Shown one piece after another: positions 23,414 to 31,143 of a stretch of DNA of 64,000 nt. Below the pieces are notes generated by a model, which was not told the DNA's origin, did not search any database, and saw nothing but the letters and a program-made list of their open reading frames with translations. The stretch spans positions 186,001 to 250,000 of the forward strand of contig NZ_JAKCFI010000004.1 of the NCBI RefSeq assembly GCF_021412625.1. Direction: 5' to 3'. This stretch comes from Myxococcus stipitatus. Lineage in GTDB: Bacteria > Myxococcota > Myxococcia > Myxococcales > Myxococcaceae. Position numbers and translations under genes: made by a program. Each line of letters begins with the position of its first letter. Positions within the stretch are counted from its first letter, which is position 1.

Positions 23414-25161
23414 GAAGTGTCGGTGGACGAGTCCTGGCGGGCGTGGCCGCCGCGCTGGTGGTGGTGTTCGCATGCTCGGACTCCTATCTGTACGACCCCC
23501 GCCGTGACACCGAGGTGCCGGTGGACCGGGCCATCGCGTTCGAGGGGCGCTTCTGCACGGTGGGCTCCAACGAGGTGGTGCGGCCCATCAAGCTGGTGGT
23601 CGCCATGGACGCCTCCCAGTCCATGCGCGTGAGCGACCCGGACGGCGTGCGCGCCACCGCGCTGGTGGACCTCATCGAGCACCTGCCCCAGGACCCGGAG
23701 GTGTTCATCGCCGTCGTCCTCTTCGCCGGCAGCACCACGGCGTTCCTCACGCAGACGCCGGGAAATCCCCCGGAGGATGGCTTCGTGCAGGTGTCCACGT
23801 TGGACGACGCCGCGCGCCGCAAGCTCACCGAGCAGCTCCTGACGTTCCGCAACCCGGACAACTCACCGAACCGGGACTCGACGGACTTCGTCAAGCCGCT
23901 GTCGGACATCTACTCGCTCATCAACACGGACATCGCGCGCAGTCGCCTGACGCCCGGTGGCCAGAACGCGCTGGCGCAGGCGCGCTACTCCGTCATCTTC
24001 CTGTCGGACGGCAAGCCCACCAACAACCAGGACGCGGAGCTCATCGAGGGTGACGCGGTGGTGCGCATCCACCAGCTGCGGGACCTGGTGGAGGAGGTGA
24101 CGGTCAACACCGTCCACGTCTTCAACCCCACCCAGCCCGTCTCCACCAGCTGCGACCTGGCCGGCGACGGCGGCTGCCCGCTGCTGCTCATCAACCAGAA
24201 CGCGGACCGCCTGTCGAAGATGGCGGAGCGGGGCGGTGGCAACTTCCGCGACTTCCGCAACAACGAGCCCATCAACTTCCTCGACTTCTCCTTCGGCCAG
24301 GTGCGCCGCTCCTTCATCGTGAAGGAGGTGGTCGCCTCCAACCTCTCCGCCGGGCCCGGCAGCCTCCTCGAGGATGCGGACACGGACGGAGACGGCCTGT
24401 CCGACGCGCGCGAGGCGGAGATCGGCACCGACCCGAACAAGGTCGACACCGACGGCGACGGCTTCAGCGACGGCGTGGAGGTGTACTTCCGGGAGCGCGG
24501 CGTGGACTTCGACCCCATCCAGGTCGCCGACCCGGACGGTGGCGGGCTGGACAAGGGCTGTCCGCCGATGCTGCGCGCGCAGGACACGGACTGCGATGGC
24601 CTGCTGGACTGCGACGAGCAGTTCATCGGCACCAACGCGTCGCTGGCGGACAGCGACCGGGACGGGGTGCCGGACGGCGTCGAGTGGCGCGGCGGCACGC
24701 AGGGCTCCAGCAACGACCTGGACGAGGACCCGGACAACGATGGCCTGACGAGCCGCGAGGAGCTGCGGCTGCACTCGGACCCGCTGGAGGTGGACACCGC
24801 GAACCTGTCGGTGGACGGCTACCGGTACGTCTTCGAGGCGGACGGGCCTCCGGACGAGCAGGGCCGCCAGTGCTACACGCTGCGCGTGGACAACGTGCTG
24901 CTGGTGCCCACCGTGGCCGCCGCGGACGACGCGGGCGTCGTCACGAAGGGCGCCGGCTACAACAACGTGGTGCTGTCCGTGGCCATGGTGCCCGCGGACG
25001 ACCCGACCGCCCGCACGCTCGTGCGCAGCTTCCGGGTGGACACCGTGCGCTACCCCGTGGGTGGCATCAAGTCCCCCGCCGACGGCGTCATCCGCGTGAC
25101 GCCCGAGGACTTCGTCGACGGCTGCCCCGGCCGTATCGATGAACCGACCCAGACGCCGTGA
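23410..25161 (+). CDS. VWA-domain lipoprotein with intact MIDAS and TSP3 repeats (paralogue)
   Basis: This 583-aa lipoprotein starts at ATG 23410, whose ATGA overlaps the previous stop. The signal ends in VVVFAC, followed by CSDSYLY and GRFC at the same spacing as in the neighbours. The VWA domain (about residues 57-305) has MDASQS with its Asp near residue 67, STDFVKPL and FLSDGKP, so the metal site is complete. TSP3 repeats follow (DTDGDGLSDARE, DTDGDGFSDGVE, DTDCDGLLDCDE). The C-terminal domain contains GYRY and GRQCY and ends in PEDFVDGC. Lipidation and calcium repeats place it on the cell surface. Its stop overlaps the GTG of the following gene, so the three coding regions are translationally coupled. 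Confidence 0.87.
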   Translation: MRSVGGRVLAGVAAALVVVFACSDSYLYDPRRDTEVPVDRAIAFEGRFCTVGSNEVVRPIKLVVAMDASQSMRVSDPDGVRATALVDLIEHLPQDPEVFIAVVLFAGSTTAFLTQTPGNPPEDGFVQVSTLDDAARRKLTEQLLTFRNPDNSPNRDSTDFVKPLSDIYSLINTDIARSRLTPGGQNALAQARYSVIFLSDGKPTNNQDAELIEGDAVVRIHQLRDLVEEVTVNTVHVFNPTQPVSTSCDLAGDGGCPLLLINQNADRLSKMAERGGGNFRDFRNNEPINFLDFSFGQVRRSFIVKEVVASNLSAGPGSLLEDADTDGDGLSDAREAEIGTDPNKVDTDGDGFSDGVEVYFRERGVDFDPIQVADPDGGGLDKGCPPMLRAQDTDCDGLLDCDEQFIGTNASLADSDRDGVPDGVEWRGGTQGSSNDLDEDPDNDGLTSREELRLHSDPLEVDTANLSVDGYRYVFEADGPPDEQGRQCYTLRVDNVLLVPTVAAADDAGVVTKGAGYNNVVLSVAMVPADDPTARTLVRSFRVDTVRYPVGGIKSPADGVIRVTPEDFVDGCPGRIDEPTQTP

Positions 25162-27566
25162 GAGTTGACGCCATCATGCCTACCTACGTCCGACTGTTGC
25201 CGCTCGCGCTCTTGACCCTGGTCGCCTGCTCGTCCGGAGGTGACGACAAGGAGGACGCCGGGACGACGGTGGTGGAGGACCTCTGCAACTCGCGCGAGGA
25301 GGCGCTGTCCCTGGCCGAGTGCGAGCTCAAGCCCGGCGTGGCGCTGGAGCGGCTGCTGGTGCTCGAGGGCGAGAAGCGGGAGGGGGACCAGGACTGGTAC
25401 CGCGTCGTGCTGCCCCCCGACACCAGCGCGCGCACGCTGCTCAACATCAATGGCACCTACCTGGCCGCCAGCACCGCGGTGCAGCTGTCCATCACCGTCC
25501 TGGGGCCGCTGCCCACCGGCAAGGAGGGCGCGCTGGCGAAGAAGGACGACAAGCACGGCCAGGGCGCGCCCCGGCCGGTGGACATGGTGCTGCCCCTGCG
25601 CGACGACCTGGCGGGCAAGACGCTGCTCGTGCTGGTGCAGGACGCGCCGGACGTGGTGTCGCAGCCGAAGTTCGACGCGCGCAATCCCTACCGGTTGACG
25701 GTGACCATCACGGAGAACCCGGACGCGCACGAGCCCAATGACAGCCTCGCCCAGGCCACGCCGCTGACGCTGGCCCCTGGCACGGACGGGCTGGTGGCCA
25801 CGTCGGGAGGCTTCCTGGCCACGGACGAGGACGTGGACCGCTTCACCTTCGACGCGCCGGAGGGGAAGATCATCTACGCGCGGGTCACCGCGCCGGACCG
25901 GGGCGCCGTGCCCAACTGGCGTCTGTCCTACCAGTTGCTGCAGCCCGGCTTCCTGACGAAGGAGGAGGCCGTGGACCACGAGTGGGTGTCGCCCCAGGTG
26001 CGTCCGGGCGTGCTGGCCACGGCGCGAAAGGTCGACGCGGGCCAGGGCGGCAAGTGGATGTTGGTGGTGCGCGGCTACAAGGGCAACGACGGTCAGTCCC
26101 CGGCCACCGGCGACATCCGGCAGCCCTACGAGGTGGAGGTCCGTGTCCTCGACCAGAAGGACCCCTACGACCTCGCGGTGCCGAACAACGACGACCTCGC
26201 CACCGCGTTCGCCACCGGCCTCGATGGCACGACTCCTGGCACGCCGCAGGCCAGCAAGACGTTCGAGGGGCGTCTGGCCTATCGCGAGGACGAGGACTGG
26301 TATTCCGTCCGGCTGCCTCCGAGCAGCGTGCCCACCCGCCTGCGCTATCAGTTCACGCCGCTGGCGACGGGCGGGCGCTTCCCGCCGCTGCCCGAGACGC
26401 CGACTCGTCAGGTGCTCGTGTTCACGCTGGTGACGACGAACGGCAACCTGGAGGACTGGCGCAACACCTGTCTCAACGACAACACGGTGTGCCCGAAGGG
26501 CTACTCGGAGGCACCGGACATGGTCTCGCTGGTGCGAGGCTTCTGCGAGCGCGGGGAGCTGGATGCGCCCATGTGCCTGCACTCGCTGCGCGAGGAGGTG
26601 GCGAGCAATCCCACCTTCGCCAACCTGAGCAACTTCTCCGGCGTGATTCCCGTCCGGCCCCACGACGCCAACGTCACCTACTACTTCCTGGTGCAGGACG
26701 AGGGCACGCGCTGGGCGGACGACAAGGACTACCGGCTGACCGTGTCGTGGGAGGCGGAGGACGCGGACGAGGTGAGCCGCTACGCGGGCGGGAAGACCGA
26801 GCAGGTCGTGGCCCGCACGCTGGCCTCCACCACCGCGTTCCCGGTGCCTCCGGACACGGCGGAGTTCTCCGTCACCGGCAAGCTGTCCCACGGCTACGGC
26901 CGGCTGCGCAGCGGCCAGGACCGCGTCAACGGCCGGGGCGTGCGTGGCCCCATGGACTACGACGCGGTGCCCTCGGACGTGGACTCGTACGAGTTCGCGC
27001 TCCCGGACGTCCCCGCGCCGGAGGACCGCGCGTGGCTGGTGCAGTGGGAGGTGGCGAAGGCGGGAGACGCGGGCACCGCGCCCTCCGGCCTCGCGCTGGA
27101 CCTGACGTTCTGTGACGGCGACGCGGCGGCGGACGGCGGCGTGTCGGACGGTGGCTGCGTAGAGGTGAAGACGGGCAGCCGTAATCAATCCCTCACACTC
27201 GGTTACCGCTCGGACGCGCTGCGTGCCTGGCACACGCCGTCCGGTGCGTCGACGAGCAGCCTCATGCCGCTCTACACCCTGGAGGAGCGCCCCAACTCCA
27301 CCGTCGTCACCCTGGCGCCGTATGCCTGCGGCTGCCTGGAGCCGCGCTTCATCCGTGGCAAGAAGATGCGCGTGGATGTCTCCGCTTCGGAGCGGACGGC
27401 CAACGAGCCGGTGGACTACACGCTGCGCACCGCCTACGGCCCGTATCCGCAGAAGTACGTGCGTGACGGTGGCGCCGAGGTCGAGTGTCCCACGGCGGAC
27501 GCCGACGCGGGGACCTCGGATGGTGGCGCGCTCGGCCCGAACTGTGTCTTCACCCGCCAGCCCTGA
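25158..27566 (+). CDS. Large surface lipoprotein, last gene of the VWA operon
   Basis: This protein is 802 aa from GTG 25158, which overlaps the upstream stop (GTGA); ATG 25176 (MPTYVRLLP) is a plausible alternative. The lipobox is LVAC. The rest is beta-rich, with several segments that look like pre-peptidase C-terminal (PPC) type beta-sandwiches: HEPNDSLAQATPL then EDVDRFTFDAPEG near residues 190-240, and EDEDWYSVRLPP near 375. These are non-catalytic binding modules. The C-terminal part has Cys-Gly-Cys (CGCLEPRF) and Asp/Gly-rich linkers. I recognise no enzyme motif. As the last member of a coupled operon with two metal-site VWA lipoproteins and a sorted TSP3 protein, it is most likely a structural part of the same surface complex. 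Confidence 0.8.
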   Translation: MRVDAIMPTYVRLLPLALLTLVACSSGGDDKEDAGTTVVEDLCNSREEALSLAECELKPGVALERLLVLEGEKREGDQDWYRVVLPPDTSARTLLNINGTYLAASTAVQLSITVLGPLPTGKEGALAKKDDKHGQGAPRPVDMVLPLRDDLAGKTLLVLVQDAPDVVSQPKFDARNPYRLTVTITENPDAHEPNDSLAQATPLTLAPGTDGLVATSGGFLATDEDVDRFTFDAPEGKIIYARVTAPDRGAVPNWRLSYQLLQPGFLTKEEAVDHEWVSPQVRPGVLATARKVDAGQGGKWMLVVRGYKGNDGQSPATGDIRQPYEVEVRVLDQKDPYDLAVPNNDDLATAFATGLDGTTPGTPQASKTFEGRLAYREDEDWYSVRLPPSSVPTRLRYQFTPLATGGRFPPLPETPTRQVLVFTLVTTNGNLEDWRNTCLNDNTVCPKGYSEAPDMVSLVRGFCERGELDAPMCLHSLREEVASNPTFANLSNFSGVIPVRPHDANVTYYFLVQDEGTRWADDKDYRLTVSWEAEDADEVSRYAGGKTEQVVARTLASTTAFPVPPDTAEFSVTGKLSHGYGRLRSGQDRVNGRGVRGPMDYDAVPSDVDSYEFALPDVPAPEDRAWLVQWEVAKAGDAGTAPSGLALDLTFCDGDAAADGGVSDGGCVEVKTGSRNQSLTLGYRSDALRAWHTPSGASTSSLMPLYTLEERPNSTVVTLAPYACGCLEPRFIRGKKMRVDVSASERTANEPVDYTLRTAYGPYPQKYVRDGGAEVECPTADADAGTSDGGALGPNCVFTRQP

Positions 27567-27620
27567 CGCTCCCGGGCGCGGTGCCATCTTCCGGATGCGC
27601 CCGCGCCCATCGCTCGCCGG

Positions 27621-27697
27621 GGAGCCTCGGTCCACGAGGCTCCTCGCGAGGATGACTGCCATTGGCGGAGGGCGGGGAGGTGAAGCCCGCCGCCCTC
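27621..27697. terminator. Double hairpin between convergent genes
   Basis: The first hairpin is a perfect 9-bp stem GGAGCCTCG (27621-27629) / CGAGGCTCC (27635-27643) with a 5-base loop. The second pairs GAGGGCGG (27668-27675) with CCGCCCTC (27690-27697). They fill the gap between the end of the VWA operon and the end of the opposing lipoprotein gene, and probably terminate in both directions. Confidence 0.6.
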
Positions 27698-27711
27698 CCG
27701 CCGGAGGCGAA

Positions 27712-28149
27712 TCACGGAGGGGAGATGCCCTCGGCGTTGAGGGTGACGACCTTCTCCGTCAGGTTGCCCGCGTTGGACGTGATGGTGAGGGTCCCCTCAT
27801 ACACGCGGGGCTCGCGGGGCTTGAAGCTCACCTCGACGAAGACGCGCTTGTTGGTCTCCACCTGGAGCGGCGTCTCGGACGAGAAGCCCTCGGGGAGCTT
27901 CAGCTTGAACTCCGCGGGCGCGCTCAGGGTGATGCCGGTGATGATGAGCGGGTCCTGCCCCTTGTTGGTGATGGCGAGGGAGTTGAAGTTCTCCGTGCCG
28001 ATATAGGTTCCGCTCCCGAACTCGCGATTGAAAGCCATCTGGTCGCGGTCGGTGACGATTTGCGGCGCCTTGGGGATTTCCTCGCTGCTTTCCCCGCAGG
28101 CGGCGACGGAAAAGAGAATGATGGGGAGCCACGGGGTGTGCAGTCGCAT
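27712..28149 (-). CDS. Small lipoprotein with an Ig-like (ASPM/SPD2/Hydin- or DUF1573-like) domain
   Basis: This is a 145-aa lipoprotein (signal ending FSVAAC). ATG 28149 is preceded by GAGGAG at good spacing on the minus strand. The mature part (about residues 38-140) is a single beta-sandwich with the pattern seen in choice-of-anchor/Hydin-type domains: NLAITNKG-like and PLIITGITLS strands, then VEVSFKPREPRVYEGTLTI and LNAEG at the end. Such domains bind other proteins. The gene is divergent from the next lipoprotein gene with only 28 bases between the two start codons, so the promoters must overlap or lie inside the coding regions. Confidence 0.78.
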   Translation of the reverse strand: MRLHTPWLPIILFSVAACGESSEEIPKAPQIVTDRDQMAFNREFGSGTYIGTENFNSLAITNKGQDPLIITGITLSAPAEFKLKLPEGFSSETPLQVETNKRVFVEVSFKPREPRVYEGTLTITSNAGNLTEKVVTLNAEGISPP

Positions 28150-28177
28150 GGACGTCCACTCCTCGCTAGAGGGTCAG

Positions 28178-28687
28178 ATGATGATGAATGTTGTAACAGT
28201 GTTTCGTCGTAAGGCCCAGTGCGCAGCGGCGATTCTGTGCATGGCATTGGCGGTGGGATGTGGGGACACGCGCGATGACTTCATCGGCCCGCGTGTGAAG
28301 GATTCGTGCGACGCGACCTGGCCGGTGTGCAACCGGGTCGCCGGCTGCATCCTGGGGTCGGAGTCCTGGGCGGAGGGGCGCTTCCCGGGTCATGGACAGT
28401 TCATCGTCCAGGTGCCGGAGGCCTCCACCGTCAAGGTGAGCTTCTTCCTGGACGAGGTGACGGCGGCGGGCGAGGAGACGGTCGTCCTCTTCCACGAGGA
28501 TGGCTGCCGCGCGCGCACCCGCAAGGCGGCGGCAGGCCGCGCGGTGCTGGACCAGATGGAGAAGTTCAGCGTCTTCACCCAGGAGGCGGACCTCATCGGG
28601 GTGGGGGACCACCTCATCGAGTTCGACTCGGACCTGCAGGGGCGCTACGCCGTGAAGGTGGACGTGGAGCCCCTGCGCAACCGCTAG
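28178..28687 (+). CDS. Small lipoprotein of unknown function
   Basis: This is a 169-aa lipoprotein with lipobox AVGC (CGDTRDDF). Three ATG codons in a row at 28178, 28181 and 28184 are possible starts; AGAGGG at 28168-28173 best suits the second or third. The mature part is beta-rich with two early Cys pairs (DSCDATWPVC, AGC) and a region that could be a PPC-like beta-sandwich (QFIVQVPEASTVKVSFFL ... VVLFHEDGC). No family is recognised. Its TAG shares the palindrome CTAG (28684-28687) with the TAG of the convergent GMC oxidoreductase gene, so the two coding regions overlap by four bases and no terminator can lie between them. Confidence 0.72.
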   Translation: MMMNVVTVFRRKAQCAAAILCMALAVGCGDTRDDFIGPRVKDSCDATWPVCNRVAGCILGSESWAEGRFPGHGQFIVQVPEASTVKVSFFLDEVTAAGEETVVLFHEDGCRARTRKAAAGRAVLDQMEKFSVFTQEADLIGVGDHLIEFDSDLQGRYAVKVDVEPLRNR

Positions 28688-30354
28688 CCTCCGGCGCGGG
28701 CGCCCGAGCGCAGCGAGCGCACCAGGTGGTCCGCCACGCGGAAGCTGTTGGCGGCGATGGTGAGCGTGGAGGGCACGCTTCCGCCCGTGGGCATGAAGCT
28801 GCCGTCCACGACATAGAGGTTGGGCACCTCGTGCGCGCGGCAGTACTTGTCGAGCACGGACGCGGAGGCGTCGTCGCCGAAGCGGCAGGTGCCGTGCTGG
28901 AGGATGGTGGTCTCGCCCGTGGTGTTGGTGCGCTTCACCTCGTCGGGCTCCAGCCGCAGCAGCACCTCCTCGCCCCGGTCGACGAGGAAGCGCGTGGCGA
29001 CGAGGTCCTGTGGGTGGCGCTCCACGGTGATGGCCGCCACGGGGATGCCGTAGCGGTCCTTCACGCCCGGCTCCACGGTGACGTAGGTGCCCGGGGTGGG
29101 GAGGAACTCCGCGTACACCTCGAACTGGAGGATGCGCGAATCGCGATAGGCCCGCATCCGGTCCTTCAATTCCTTGCCGAAGACGGCGGACGCTCCGCTG
29201 CCCGCCAGCCCCGTGGCGGCGTGGATGGGATTGGGATGCGTCCACATGAAGCCCAGCGTGCCGCCCTTTCGGAAGCCGAAGCGGGCATCCGGCATCAGGT
29301 AGAAGTCCTGGATGCTGCGGTTGACGAAGGGCGCGGGGTCCTTCAGCCACGGGCGCTGCTGTGCCTGACGCGACAGCCGGAACGTCGCCTGCGCCTCTCC
29401 GAACGAGCTGAACGTGAGGTTCCTTCCCACCAGCCCGCTGCCGTTGGCCAGCCCCCGGGGGAAGCGGCTGGAGGTGGAGTTGAGCAGCAGCCGCGCGCTC
29501 TCCACCGCCGTGCACGACACGATGACGACCTTTGCGGGCTGCTCCTGGGTGACCCCATCCGGGCCCACGTAGACGACGCCGCGAGCGCGGCCCCGGCGGT
29601 CCACTTCCACGGAGCGCGCCATGCATCCGGGACGCACGCTCACGTTGCCGGTGGCGATGGCGGCGGGGATGAGGCTGGCGTTCGTCCCGCTCTTGGCCCC
29701 CATCTCACAGCCATAGCTGCCGCACAGCGCGCAGTACGCGCACGGCGCGCGTCCCTTGTAGGGCCGGCTGATGATGCCGCGCGCGGTGGGCAGGGCGTGC
29801 CAGCCCATGGCCGCGCACGCCTTGTCGATTTCGCCCGCCACCGGGTGTACGTCCAGCGGTGGCAGCGGATACGGGCCCGCGCGGGGCTCGGCGAACGGGT
29901 GGGGCACCGCGTGGCCCGACACGCCCAGCTCCACCTCCGCCTTGTCGTAGAAGGGCGCCAGCTCCTCGTAGGAGATGGGCCAGTCCTCCACCGTGCTGCC
30001 GGGCACCGCGCCCAGCGTGCTCCGCAGCCGGAAGTCCACTGGCTTGAGCCGGTAGAAGAAGCCGCTCATGTGGACGGTGCCACCGCCCACGCAGTTGGCC
30101 GTCCACGCCGCGGAGCTCTTCTCGTAGCGCTCGCGCGCCCCGTGCCGGAACAGGTGCGGCTCCTCCCAGGGCATCGGCATGAAGAAGTTGCGCCGGCTGT
30201 TGAGGATTTCATCGTGGATGAAGTCCTGGGGCCGGTAGTGCGGGCCCTTCTCCAGCACGACGACCTTGAAGCCCGCGCGCCCCAGCTCCAGCGCCATGGG
30301 CGCGCCGCCCGCGCCGCTGCCGATGATGCAGACGTCGACCTCGGGGAGGCTCAC
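28684..30354 (-). CDS. GMC-family FAD oxidoreductase (gluconate 2-dehydrogenase large-subunit type)
   Basis: This is a 556-aa flavoenzyme. GTG 30354 is preferred because its GTGA overlaps the stop of the upstream gene; the frame to 30369 adds only a few residues. The dinucleotide motif GSGAGGAPMA lies at about residues 12-21, with the acidic strand end VVVLEKGP after it. The GMC glycine-rich region (VGGGTVHMSG) sits near 95. A Cys-rich segment (CAYCALCGSYGC, about 210-220) is seen in this subfamily. The C terminus has QHGTCRFG and DGSFMPTGGSVPSTLTI, matching the catalytic and FAD-binding end of GMC proteins. Family members oxidise sugars or sugar acids and pass electrons to partner subunits. 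The upstream gene encodes such a partner; no cytochrome c subunit is adjacent. Confidence 0.88.
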   Translation of the reverse strand: MSLPEVDVCIIGSGAGGAPMALELGRAGFKVVVLEKGPHYRPQDFIHDEILNSRRNFFMPMPWEEPHLFRHGARERYEKSSAAWTANCVGGGTVHMSGFFYRLKPVDFRLRSTLGAVPGSTVEDWPISYEELAPFYDKAEVELGVSGHAVPHPFAEPRAGPYPLPPLDVHPVAGEIDKACAAMGWHALPTARGIISRPYKGRAPCAYCALCGSYGCEMGAKSGTNASLIPAAIATGNVSVRPGCMARSVEVDRRGRARGVVYVGPDGVTQEQPAKVVIVSCTAVESARLLLNSTSSRFPRGLANGSGLVGRNLTFSSFGEAQATFRLSRQAQQRPWLKDPAPFVNRSIQDFYLMPDARFGFRKGGTLGFMWTHPNPIHAATGLAGSGASAVFGKELKDRMRAYRDSRILQFEVYAEFLPTPGTYVTVEPGVKDRYGIPVAAITVERHPQDLVATRFLVDRGEEVLLRLEPDEVKRTNTTGETTILQHGTCRFGDDASASVLDKYCRAHEVPNLYVVDGSFMPTGGSVPSTLTIAANSFRVADHLVRSLRSGARAGG

Positions 30355-31010
30355 CGGTGGACCCCGCACTCACGCAGGCACTTTGGCCCGTCGTAGCCTT
30401 CCGGGGGCGCCATGGCCACGGTGCCCACGGCGTCGAACCCCATCAGGCGCCAGCCCACGCGCCCCTTGTTGCCGCCGTAGGAGGGGTCCCCCAGGAAGCC
30501 CTCCAGGGACAACACGGTGAGCAGCTCGAAGAAGTACGCCTCTCCGCTCCTGGCGGGGCTGTCCTTGAAGAGGGTGAGCAGCTCGTCCTGCCGCGCGGGC
30601 GTCAGCGCGGCGAAGCCCTGCTGGAACATGCTCTGGGCGCGGCGCTCCAGCGCGGCCAGCCCCTCGAGGAAGTCGCTCCGGACGTGCTCCATCTCCGGTG
30701 TCTGGAGGATGCGGTCGATGTAGACGGGCACGTCCGCGTCGAGCGCGCCGGGGTCCTCATCGCGAGGGAGGATGCGCTCGGCGGCGGCGGCGACCACGGC
30801 GTACTCGAAGGACGAGAAAGTCCGTGGTGTCTTCCCCTCACTTCCGCGCGCCAGGGGACCGGGGTCCTTGGGGGGCGTCTTGGCGGCGTCCTCGGACGGG
30901 CGTTTGCATGCCATGGGCCCGAGCAGCACCACGCCACCGCCCAGGAAGGTCAGTCGTTGGATGAAGGAGCGCCGGGTCAGGCGTCGACGGGGAGCACGCG
31001 CACGAGCCAT
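30351..31010 (-). CDS. Tat-exported gluconate 2-dehydrogenase subunit 3-like protein
   Basis: This 219-aa protein has a twin-arginine signal (RRSFIQRLTFLGG, about residues 12-24) and a Cys soon after the hydrophobic stretch (GPMACKR), so it may also be lipidated. The mature domain (about 50-205) follows the pattern of gluconate 2-dehydrogenase subunit 3: SFEYAVVAAAAERILP, DVPVYIDRIL, then FLGDPSYGGNKGRVGWRLMGF near the C terminus. In known enzymes this subunit partners the GMC flavoprotein and helps its export. Start ATG 31010. The stop overlaps the GTG of the GMC gene, so the two are made together. Confidence 0.88.
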   Translation of the reverse strand: MARARAPRRRLTRRSFIQRLTFLGGGVVLLGPMACKRPSEDAAKTPPKDPGPLARGSEGKTPRTFSSFEYAVVAAAAERILPRDEDPGALDADVPVYIDRILQTPEMEHVRSDFLEGLAALERRAQSMFQQGFAALTPARQDELLTLFKDSPARSGEAYFFELLTVLSLEGFLGDPSYGGNKGRVGWRLMGFDAVGTVAMAPPEGYDGPKCLRECGVHR

Positions 31011-31143
31011 AGGTGCGTGAGCGTAACCCAGCACGCCGCGCGTGGCTCGGGTTGGATGTATCGCTCGCCTGCCCCCCCGCGAGTCACGCTGACGTAGGAT
31101 GCGCGCGACGACGGTCGGGTCCGACAACGCAAGGAGACGGAAG

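Noticed and set aside
21440..25161. Naming a VWA lipoprotein as the gliding adhesin CglB
   Set aside because: Domain type and lipid anchor agree, but TSP3 repeats and the C-terminal domain differ from what I know of CglB, and three paralogues make a single assignment unsafe.
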